The notes under the pieces are model-generated. The model did not search any database. It was not told the origin of the DNA and worked only from the letters and a program-made list of their open reading frames with translations. A stretch of 31,991 nucleotides of DNA from Paraglomus occultum (lineage: Eukaryota > Glomeromycota > Glomeromycetes > Paraglomerales > Paraglomeraceae), in NCBI GenBank assembly GCA_910592205.1, contig CAJVPJ010000251.1, positions 1 through 31,991 on the forward strand. The letters run 5' to 3'. Positions 21,981 to 31,518 of the stretch are shown piece after piece. Position 1 is the first letter of the stretch. Each line of letters opens with the position of its first letter. The translations under genes and the position numbers were made by a program.

Positions 21981-23924
21981 GATGGAAATGCAACGAGAAC
22001 GTCTCTTCACGCATGTAACACCAAAATCTGTGGCTTGGAGCCAATCGCAATAAAAAATCGAGAGGTCATTCTGAATGCGACATGGTAATATTGCAATAAC
22101 AATTTCTTTATAAATGTATTTATTGTTACATACATTCGCATAATTTACTTTAGTATCAACCTAATGAAAAACATAAAATTTATTACAAAACTCGCCGCCG
22201 GCGTATTACAACGATACGAGACTTTTAAATTTTTAACTATAAATCACGAATTCTATAAATATTTACAGTATGCTTCATAGCTTGTGTATACGTACCTTTA
22301 ACAGTTTTCGTTTACGTAAAATAAATACAAAAGCTATTCTGAGACTTATTCTACTACCAAACCTTTAATCACGAAACATGCAATGTTTCTCATATTCTCA
22401 CAAAGCAGGATTTTACTTGAAAGCTAAAAATTTTAATATTTAGTTTAATGTTCAACGGAACAGTATTATAGTGAATAAATGTCATGTTAATAAATTCAAA
22501 GCTTGATATTGTTATCATATAGTTTGCTTATTGTAATTTAAACAATTGTTGTTAAAGTGCAAAAAACAGGGCTTGTACCGTGCTCGCTTTAATTAAACGA
22601 TATTTACTGTCGAAAGTGATATGAATAAACGAATAAAGACCTCATTGTTGTAAGCACTGTCTTGAGTCGCTTTTAAAAAGCGAATTCGCTTTGATGTTAT
22701 CAGGCTGTTGATATAACGCGATTTTTGCATGCATTATATCTTTGTATGTTTTGTAAACAGATTATTCGTTAACATGAGCGATGGCTTTCCAACCATTAAA
22801 ATGCTTAAAAATTTTTAATAATTAGCATCACTTAACACACCACCAACACTGCATCAAACATATTTTTAGCGCTGTATCATAGCTTTATCAGTTGACATTC
22901 TCACATACTGTGCAGCTATTAAATAGTTGCATACCAAATAATGAAGTGGCAACGCTGACAGATTGCGTAGAAAATACGCAAGTTTGTCACAAAATAGTCT
23001 CGGTTTGTATTCATAAAATTATCTATTCTATGTTGTTTATCATCGACACTCCAACCTGCTCTCAGATGGCAAACTGTTTTTTACTCAACATTGAAATTCA
23101 CAAGAACATTTGACCAAAGGAAATAATATTATGGCAATGGGCTTTTCGTATTGTCAACTTTTATTTTCACAAACCGACTGTGGCGTTTACGTGTACGTAA
23201 GTGACTGAGTAACCAGAACAATCCGTAAAAAGGCAGAGTAACGTGACTTGCAAATAATAATGCAACGTGATGTAATCATGACAACCGAGAATAGTCGAGA
23301 TATTGTTCTAATTTCGATTATGAATAATACCATTAAGAAATGTTTGATGATTAATCCATGTCTCCATACTCATTCTATGCAACTCGACCAATTGAGACAC
23401 AAAAAAAAATTTTTTTTTGTCGCAAAAAATTTTTTTGCTGTTGTACGGATTTTCGTTGTTGACTTTTTGTTGCGGAGGTCACACAGATTGATTAAAGTTG
23501 CGTGTTACGATTTTTACGATATATAAAAAAAAAATATGCAACAGAAAAACTATTGCATAAACTGACTGCCTAACTGCATTTCCCCATCAGCCGTGACAAT
23601 AAATATGACTGAGCCCAAAATATATACAATTACCATATATGGCTATCGTAACACAAGTAGAGGGAAAAAAAAAAAAGGAGAAAAAAAAAAAAGCCAACTT
23701 TATCGAAAATCCAATCATTAACCATAGCTCAACCGGTGTTATTTGCTACCAACCCCCATCAGACGGCATACCCCCATCCCCCATCCCATCCATTTATAAC
23801 GTTCTTTCTTCTTTATTCCCTTTTCCCACTCTAGTCCCAACTCAAAAGCCCCAACGCCCACATACACCCCCAAACACTTAAACCCCCTCTTTCCCTCTTT
23901 CGCGAACTACATAACTCTTGAGCA
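21981..23924. other. Intergenic, AT-rich; flanks of MSS1 and the zinc-finger gene
   Basis: No supportable gene. 22060-22900 is very AT-rich. 23400-23440 holds a run of A followed by T, repeated twice, able to form a hairpin. From about 23750 the plus strand turns C/T-rich, which suits the leader and promoter of the gene at 23925. An open frame at 23639-23881 is discussed among the findings. Confidence 0.45.
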
Positions 23925-24359
23925 ATGAAAGGTTACAACAAGTATGATCACCACAACCACGAAGCAAAACTCACCTGTTATCAACCTCCAGCCTCACCTC
24001 AGCTACATAACTATTCAACAGACCACACCGTAGTCTCTCCGTCTAGCCAGTCCGCTTTCAAAGAAAAGACCCAACACATAACCAAAAGTGCTACCCAGTT
24101 GAGCACGCAACCAGTCGTCGAGAAACCATTCAAATGTACCGTACCCGGTTGTTCCAAATCATACAAGAATCTAAATGGTTTAAAGTATCATAACGAACAC
24201 GGACATCGTTCTGGTCTATTGGATATCGATGAAAAGAGGCCGGTGCTCAAGCCATACAAATGCGAATTTCCTGACTGTGACAAAAGATACAAAAACCCAA
24301 ACGGATTGAAGTATCATTTAGAGCATGCACATCAGAGTTTTGTACGAAGAGATAATTGA
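23925..24359 (+). CDS. Small SFP1/JAZF1-like protein with two C2H2 zinc fingers
   Basis: A single exon of 144 residues. Residues 1-66 are polar and rich in Gln, Ser, His and Pro, probably disordered. Two fingers of identical spacing follow: C71-x4-C76-x12-H89-x4-H94 and C113-x4-C118-x12-H131-x4-H136. Each has the shared core Y-K-N-x-N-G-L-K-Y-H and E-H-[GA]-H. This Y-K-N-x-N-G-L-K-Y-H signature is typical of yeast Sfp1 and animal JAZF1 fingers, which act in nuclear transcription control. Sfp1 regulates ribosomal and growth genes. The protein is much shorter than Sfp1 and has almost nothing beyond the second finger, so a DNA-binding or protein-binding role is inferred only from the fingers. 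The start is the first ATG of the open frame. Confidence 0.82.
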   Translation: MKGYNKYDHHNHEAKLTCYQPPASPQLHNYSTDHTVVSPSSQSAFKEKTQHITKSATQLSTQPVVEKPFKCTVPGCSKSYKNLNGLKYHNEHGHRSGLLDIDEKRPVLKPYKCEFPDCDKRYKNPNGLKYHLEHAHQSFVRRDN

Positions 24360-25340
24360 GTAACTCTTTCCGGCAGGGGGAGGCGTCTAAAAGAGATGAA
24401 AAACCCGTATATTATTCATTAAAAGGGACCGGTGTGTGGGATTATTTTTTTTAAAAAAAAAAAAGAGGTAGAAAAAATCAATCGATAAGGATGACATATA
24501 GCGACATAGACTGACATAGAAAGGATATATATATGTAAAGGGATAGGTGTATAACATATACATATTTACTTGGGAATGGACTTGTTTCGCTCAAAGTGCG
24601 TCAACGAACGTACGATCCATAATTACTCAGACATGACAAAAAAAAGACTCTGTCAAAGATATCTCTGACGAAATCAAGTCAGCACTCTGGATTGCATCCA
24701 TCAATTGTTACTCTGCTATCTGCTTTACTTAACATATTAGTTTGTAGAATTTTTAGTTTACATGTTATTTTCGTTTATCATAAAATTGTACATTCTGTGT
24801 TTTTAAAAACCGAGTCTAAAAAACGAATATAAAGTGAAAGTATTCAAATAACGAGGACGTGTGATGGGTATGTAATTAGTATTTAATATTTAAGTAATGT
24901 TTAATGTTGGCAGTAATAAAATGAATAATAAAGGCATTGTTATTAAATGTTGCTGCAGCAACGCTGTAATGTCAACATTAATTATTATTATAATAACAAT
25001 GAGTATTAAAATATCGAGTCACGGTAATAGTAATAGTAGTAATAATAATAATAGTAAAGGTACAGTAAATTCAATATATATACACGCTTTGATCGCAGCG
25101 TCCCAATTTCAGCACGTGTAACAATATAATCACATGATAAATCGAATATCAAATATCAAATACAGTATTAATACTATCACCCCCTTCCACCAAATATATA
25201 TAATATAACACGTAATCGCAAAAACTCTCTCCCCGCTTCACGCAAAACAAATGAATACACAATCTCCACCAAATCAAGAATCAAATACTGCAACAACGGC
25301 AGTGGTTGATCACGAGAAGCAAAACAATGTTCGAATTAAT
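24360..25340. other. Intergenic and 3' flanks, simple-sequence rich
   Basis: Contains an A-run bounded by T (24447-24465), a TA-rich stretch (24524-24537) and AAT/AGT trinucleotide repeats around 25026-25056. Probably includes the 3' untranslated regions of the convergent zinc-finger and kinase-like genes. The open frame at 24897-25121 is simple sequence and is not called. Confidence 0.45.
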
Positions 25341-27707
25341 CTAATCATAATCATGCCCATAATAAAAATCGATACTATAACGATATTTGTTGTTATTGAT
25401 GGGTGTTGCGGGCACGTCTTGCTCTTCCTTACGATATTTCTTGTTATCGATGAGCGGTGTGGGCACGTCTTGCTCTTCCTCACTATATTTCTTGCTATTG
25501 ATGGGCATTGCAGGCACGTCTTGCTCTTGCTCTTGCTCTTCCTCGCGATATTTCTTGCTATCGATGGGCGTTGCGGGCAAATCTTTCTGTTGCTCATGCT
25601 CTTGCTCTTCAACATGTTTATTACTATCGACGAGCATTACGAGCACGTCTTGCACTTGCTCTTGCTTTTGCTCTTCCTCACGATATTTCTTGCTATCGAC
25701 GGGCGTTACGAGCACGCCTTGCTCTTCTTCCTCGTTGATACTTTTTTCGTCAGCAACTAAAACAATGAAAACAAGTATCGGGTAAATATTAATAGTCTCA
25801 AATACGCAGTCACATTGCATCCGTCGGTACTGACCTACTCCTGTGCGGCACGTTCCATTGTCATGCCCATTAGTCGAATTCTTCAGGTCCTCTTCTATTA
25901 TCAATAATAATATGTAGTGTCAATAATGCAGAGTTCACAACGTGCCATTAACACACACATAGTGACGGTCAGTCGAAATGGGGTAGGGTACTCACCGATC
26001 CTGGTTCGCTCGCTGTTAGTCCCATTAATTTTAAAGTCGTCATAGAATACCTCGGGAAAGTTCAATAATCTGCTAGAATAGCTTGCTTTCGGATGTTTAT
26101 CATCGTTCATACCCTCGCTCACATTATGGTATTTCCTGAAATCTTCCGCTTCCCAAAACTGTTTCCCAATTTCGCTTCCGGGAACAAACATCATCTGGTT
26201 AAACCAAATGCCAACTATAGAATATACTTCAGATGAAGTTGGTCTTTCCCTGGGATCATCATTCCAGCATCTTTCCATAAACTCTTGATAACATTCCGGT
26301 ATCCCGTTTATGGCCTTGGGTCTTATTCGGTTGCGAATGTCCATTGCTAGATGCATATCATGTGCTCGATCATGAAATGGTCGTCTGCCCGATGCTAGTT
26401 GCCACATTAGCATTCCTAAACTATAAACGTCTGCTGCTGCTGTGTATGCGTTTCCTCGTAATACTTCAGGTGCAACAAAAGGTAATACTCCATAGACATT
26501 TTTTGTATCTGAATGTTCGTATGCCGGAATACATAGCCCTACATCAGCAATCATAGGTGGTCCCAGTCCCATCAGTATATTACCGCCATGGAGATTTTGA
26601 TGAAATATATTTCGTTCGTGGAGATTGAATATTGTTGCCGATAAGGAATGCAATATGGCTAGTCTACGTTCCCAAGTGATGTCTGCGTGGTGTTTGTGAA
26701 GATACTGATTTAAATTGCCATGCTCGCAATAGTCTATTATTAACAAGTAATTTTTGGTTACGGGATTAAAGGTTAACCCAAAGCATTGAAGGACGTTTGA
26801 CCCAGTGGTATTACAACTTGCGTATTTGTCGATCTGGTAAACAGAGTTTGTTAGCGACCAGTCGCAGAATCAAATTAGAAACCATTGCATTGATAGCGAA
26901 CTAAAAGCTAGTAATAGCACACGAAACCTCCCCTCGCAATTAACCCCACCCCCCTTCCGATCCTTCACTTACTTTTCTAATATAATCATCTGTCATGTTT
27001 GTCGAACCATTTAGCTCCTTCAGCGCAATCGTTATATCATTATCTCTCACCCACTCTCCGAGATCCTGATTATATTTTATTCTTGGACCAGTTTTCCAAA
27101 TCGCAGTGTACAGTTTTCCCAGTACGCCTTCAGCGACCAACTGGACGTCTTCAAATTCGTCATAGTTGATCCATTCCAGATAGTTCAGTTCATCCACGGC
27201 GTTCAATTGACTTTTTCTAATCATTGCATTGATAACCTTGTTTCCGCTGCTCCATTTACCAAATTCAATTCGAAAAGCCACTGATTCACAAAACTTACAC
27301 CACCACTGTGATGTTTTGGGATAAAAACACTTGCGACATATGCCATATGGTATCTCGTTCGATGCGTTTCCCTGGGCTGGTTGACTTTGTGAGGTGGATT
27401 CACAATCGGCGTCGCTTTCAATAAGGGGAGGAGGGAATTCCTGACATTGCTCACACCACTTTGGGCGTTTTTGTGGTTTTTGACAAAAAGGACAGAGTTC
27501 TGGTGACGGTTCTAAATCAGTAGAAAGAGTGTTCTGGTGGAGGTTGGGTAATGAGCGATAATTTTTAACCTTTGGAACGCGAGAAGCTTTGTGTTTCTCT
27601 TTGTGTTTCTCTTTGTGTTTCTCTCTGTGTTTCTCTCTGTGTTTCTCTTTGTGTTTCTGTTTGCGTGAGGAGAAGATTTTTTTTAGGAGGATTTGTACGC
27701 GGGACAT
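25341..27707 (-). CDS. Glomeromycotina-type kinase-like protein, probable pseudokinase
   Basis: Four exons, in gene order: 27707-26973, 26833-25996, 25894-25835, 25756-25341. They keep phase and give 682 residues. Residues 17-41 are K-E-K-H repeats. Paired cysteines follow (C-P-F-C, W-C-x2-C, C-x2-C, W-W-C-K-F-C), then F-G-K-W-S-S-G-N and L-N-Y-L-E-W-I, the N-terminal arm typical of Glomeromycotina kinases. The kinase domain (about 185-450) has G-V-L-G (194-197), Lys230 in I-A-L-K, D-V-G at 342-344 and A-P-E. The catalytic loop, normally H-[RK]-D, reads H-Q-N (323-325), so the proton-acceptor Asp is Asn. A TKL-like fold without normal catalysis is inferred. The C-terminus is about 140 residues of Glu/Gln/Lys-rich repeats. 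The 60-nt third exon could be skipped without changing frame. Confidence 0.85.
25381..25734 (-). repeat. Coding tandem repeat of about 51-69 bp, six copies
   Basis: Six imperfect units lie in the last exon of the kinase-like gene. Each encodes a version of D-V-P-A-T-P-I-D-S-K-K-Y-R-E-E-E-Q. Unit length differs mostly by added GAGCAA-type hexamers (Glu-Gln pairs), so length changes keep the frame. The charged, proline-containing repeats should be disordered. Confidence 0.85.
27588..27659 (-). repeat. Coding 12-bp minisatellite, six copies
   Basis: Six consecutive 12-base units (plus-strand form TTTGTGTTTCTC, with T/C changes in the first codon and one final change) encode K-E-K-H / R-E-K-H repeats near the N-terminus of the kinase-like protein. 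Because the unit is a multiple of three, copy-number changes would keep the frame. Confidence 0.9.
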
Positions 27708-30297
27708 GGGAGAATTAATATTATATTATTATAATGTACAATGTATATGTAACGAAGGAGGAGGGTTATTATTATGATTATTATTATGATTATGATTATA
27801 TGGTTTGTAAAGGTTTCTTCTTCTCCTCTATTATGATATTACTATAGACCATATTCCAAAATGTTTTTGTTGTGATATTCAGTCACTTAAACCGTTGATC
27901 CAGGCATAAAAAGAAAAAAGGCTATTTGGAGAAAATACTGTTCTCATTGGTTGCTTGTTAAAGGAACTCTAAATCCTCCGGAACGGGTGCAACATCCGAA
28001 ATTAAGCCTTAAAATTGATGTTCGTAATATCGGAATCGGAAGTATTATATCATCACATCGATCAATAAGTTTATAAACTACAAAATACACCATAATGACA
28101 GAGACCCGGTATATCAGGGCCTATTGCAATGAACGCAAAAGACTTCGTTTTGTCGTCAGCGATAGGATCACGTGGGATAGAAAGTCGAATCACAGAAGAG
28201 TTAAAAATATTCCACACAATCTATGCACGTGCTGGGTATGAGGATGCTCGCTGATCTCTTAAAATGGAAGTAATGTCCGGCATGTACCGTGATGAAGTGA
28301 AAACTAGAAACGCACTTTTACGGTGTTGCAAATGTGGAGGATATTAATATTAGTAATAAACATAGATGTTTTTAATGTTCCTCTCGATGCAAGCCGTCGA
28401 TCAATAAACAGCCCGTTTCCCAACCGTATGATCAAACTTGACCAATATAATAACAGTCTCTTATAACAAAGTTCGATATGTCTTTTATCGATGTTGGTTT
28501 TGTTTAACTGCTTTTACTCAAAGTTATTACAATGTATAACCGCACGGCGCGTTACACAATCTGATATGTAAACACGGCAAGTTTATTTGTTTGTTAAATA
28601 TTACAACATTAATATGTTAAATAAAACCAATTTATCATGAAACCGAAAAATATAGCACAGTTGGAAGCATTCTAAAAAAAAATTGCACCACATGCTTTTT
28701 AAACCAATGATGCCAAATTTTCAGGAAAAAAAAAAGACCACTTGCGAAATCACCAACTTATGATTGTAAATAGCCATTTCGTTTTTATTATGCTAATTGT
28801 CTCAACAGTCTACTTACTCTCATGTATTTTGGATGGGAAATGTTTATTTGTATTGCTTGTATTAATTTTAATTAGTGATAGTTTGCGAGTAAACGTCTAG
28901 GAGAAAATAGATTACAATAGTAATGAATTCAAACGGTAGATATACAACCTTCCCCAGACGAAAAAGTAAAACAATGTTGTTAATTCTTATTGTTTGCTTT
29001 TTATTTCGATATCGATGCTTTGATGGAATACAGGAGCAGTGCATGAGAAGTATTCGACTGTTATTAATACTAATCGCTAAATTGACGACTAATAAGACAA
29101 GTAACCGAGTATTCATTTTATCAATAATTTCATTATAATATATAAGCTAACGCAAAAACCGTTTAGTTACAGTAATAAAACTTTATATTTACGTTTGTAG
29201 TAATAAATAATAGATTTGTTCGAAGGTTGATACTCGCACAACAGAATTTATTGCAAATCTATTGTTTATTGACTGCACCAAAGTACTAGTAGAGTATTGG
29301 TGCCATAGAGTGCGATAGTAAAATCGGATACTCTTGACGAAAATATAATTTTAGCATTATAGTGAAAAGATTAATATTGATATTGAGGCTGAAACTAACC
29401 GTTATTAACATGATAATATTTACGCTACAATGTATAGTGATACCGGATGTTAAGCATTTTCCAGGTGCATGCCTGGAATGTAACTTTCCGGTGATATATA
29501 ACAAAATTAAGAATAAAAATATTGTAATTCTTATTTATGTTATATATTTATATTCGTTGCAACATTATAAAGGCACTGCCTTCTACCTTCTCCTAAACAT
29601 TACAGGCATTGCCGCTCAAATATTAGCGGCTCCACCATATACTTAGTTATCAAGCATTAGCTTTTCACGACAACACAATCTCTGTTACATTTATATGGCC
29701 AAGCATTTGAAAATATTTTGCCGTAAGAGACTTGACACAATATGATCTACGTATTAATACGACATTGTTTCTCACAAGATCGCAACGAGTAAGAAATTAG
29801 ATCGGGAAAATGTTTCTAACTAACATCAAATTAACCGTATCCTTGAAAACGTATTACCAGTAGAAATTGACAAGACAAACACGATACACATACAACAAGG
29901 AGCAATCGTCATGTACTAAAACAATTTATAATCCAAAGTAGCGTTTTTGTATATAAAGTGAGATAGTCCATCATTGCGCTGGTCAAGCAAGTCTTAACAT
30001 AATTTCATTACGTAAAAAAACCTTTATTAAAATATTTATTATTGTTATTCTCGATAGTACTTCGATGTAGTCCCGTGTGGTGCATATGCGGAACATAAAC
30101 AATTAGTCGATGAATGGGCTAGCAATTAATAAACAACTCGATAAGTTTATTAAGAAATATCAATTACAAACAAACTCATACTTATTTGGAATAATTCCAT
30201 TTGATTGGTATTCATGTTAGGACATATGGCGTACACTACCTATTTATACAGACATTCATTTATTCCACTTAAGATAACAGACGAGCCACATAATTTT
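27708..30297. other. Intergenic, AT-rich, no firm gene
   Basis: 27760-27800 holds an ATT/ATG trinucleotide microsatellite. 28095-28350 has less AT bias and two overlapping open frames: 28095-28241, with 48 codons, and 28129-28350, interrupted once by TGA at 28252. It may be a decayed gene fragment, but I recognise no family. Open frames at 28868-29116 and 29286-29646 are AT-driven and are not called. No tRNA or rRNA gene was recognised. Confidence 0.45.
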
Positions 30298-30477
30298 TAC
30301 AGTGTGTAACAAAAAAAATGATACAATTTTTTACTAATTTTAAATAACATAGCGTAAAACGCCATGGTTTGTAAACAATCCACAACGCGTTTTTATAAAT
30401 AAATAGTGCTTTCTAACCCATTCTAAACAGATTCTTAACAGACTTTATCTGTATTTTTCGGAAAAAAAATTACAGAA

Positions 30478-31032
30478 ATGCCATTATCGACACAAGAAAG
30501 ACAACGCCAAGCTATATTACTTTTGTGGACACAAGACACAACCAATGTAAATAAAATACAAAAATTAACAAATATTCCCATCGTATTATTTACAGAAATT
30601 AAAAAATTAAATACAAAAAGACATAACGACAAAAAAAGGGAAAGTAGACGTCCTCAAAAAATCAACTCCAAGGCGTCTAAAGCAATCAGACAATATCTAC
30701 GTCGTAATCCAATGCGGTCTACCCGAACATTGGCTAGAAAATAACACAGGCGTGCCACACATGACAGCATCACGACATTTGGCTAAGTTAGATAATGCAA
30801 AAAGAAGTCGGGTAGAGTAGACTAGAAAACATCTTCATGACCGCTGGAGAATACGTATTTTCTGATACAACTTGTCTTCCAGCTGTTCCGGAACGCAGTA
30901 AGTCGGTGAAAAGAAAAGAGGCCAATCGTTGTCTTCCTAAAGATCGAATAAAATTTTGCTTGGGGTGGATTTGCGTACGTGGGAAGACGTCGTCTTTTTT
31001 TGCTTTAAAATATTGTGAATTCATTCCTCTCT
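30478..31032 (+). pseudogene. Tc1-like transposase relic
   Basis: From 30478 an 88-codon frame starts M-P-L-S-T-Q-E-R-Q-R-Q and contains a helix-turn-helix-like segment (I-L-L-L-W then I-Q-K-L-T-N-I-P) and R-R-N-P-M-R-S-T-R-T-L, the arrangement of Tc1 DNA-binding domains. After a frameshift at about 30735 come T-G-V-P-H-M-T-A-S-R-H-L-A-K-L, an in-frame stop near 30820, D-R-W-R-I-R-I-F-S-D-T-T and L-P-K-D-R-I-K-F-C-L-G-W-I-C-V-R-G-K-T. These resemble the F-S-D-E and W-G-x-I-x-x-x-G-K-T regions of the catalytic domain. The first part of the catalytic core and the C-terminus are missing. The relic cannot encode an active transposase. Confidence 0.7.
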
Positions 31033-31076
31033 AAATGAACGTTCCAGCTCATTCGTAAGGGTGTGCATTTAGAGAG
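31027..31076. repeat. Inverted repeat (11-bp perfect stem)
   Basis: CTCTCTAAATG at 31027-31037 is the exact reverse complement of CATTTAGAGAG at 31066-31076, with a 28-base loop. It sits between the transposase relic and GGGTTGACTGTA and may be a subterminal hairpin of a DNA transposon end. Confidence 0.7.
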
Positions 31077-31087
31077 GGTTGACTGTA

Positions 31088-31518
31088 GATACTGCCGCTT
31101 CAGGATTGATATATTCTCGAAAAGTATAACCAGTTATCTTCATATAGGTACATAAATCATTGTGACCACATAGTAAATACGTATGATAGGGCTTTGAAAA
31201 AAAGGGTTCAACACTTTTTCCCGGTGAGTGTATGTGACATCGATACTGTAATTATTAAACCGTACCTTTAAAATAATAACGGAACGAAATATATCAATAA
31301 CCCTTTTCAAAAAATGCTTCAAAAATTATAGTGACTAACGTGATCGAAAAACACCACTGATACTTTTTGGTACTTTGCCGGAATAGCTTGGAAATAAAGT
31401 TGTATTAAACCGTACTTTATCGGGGTATATGTAAGACGTAGAAAGCATATCATATTTAATTTATTTAATTGTTATTACTATCGGATAAAGCTTGAATATC
31501 GTAAATAAGCCCGCTGAA
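31088..31518. other. Intergenic, 3' flank of the right-edge kinase gene
   Basis: AT-rich sequence between the transposon relic and the stop codon of the kinase gene. No gene or clear repeat is seen. The minus-strand open frame 31140-31322 has no recognisable domain. Confidence 0.45.

Larger units (their letters stand above)
30298..31087 (+). mobile_element. Decayed Tc1/mariner-like element
   Basis: The left end is TA plus CAGTGTGTAACAAAAAAA at 30298-30317, identical over 18 bases to the reverse complement of 200-217. A transposase relic follows from 30478. The right boundary is uncertain. A reverse complement of the left repeat is not present after 30317, and the segment instead ends in a hairpin (31027-31076) followed by GGGTTGACTGTA. 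That may be the terminus of a different element, so this may be two fused or nested elements. Confidence 0.6.

Noticed and set aside
21981-22010. N-terminal extension of MSS1
   Set aside because: The frame there opens only at a GTG. The first ATG is at 21980 and gives a good presequence-like start.
25251-25785. Plus-strand open frames (up to 169 codons) rich in Leu or Cys/Ser
   Set aside because: They are mirror frames of the tandem repeats coded on the minus strand by the kinase-like gene.
27990-28020. Sequence CATCCGAAATTAAGCC resembling part of a 5S rRNA gene
   Set aside because: Neither the upstream nor the downstream 5S sequence is present, so the match is too short to support an RNA gene or 5S-derived SINE.
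29286-29646. Overlapping open frames on both strands (72 and 94 codons)
   Set aside because: AT-rich composition with no recognisable motif. Probably chance open frames.
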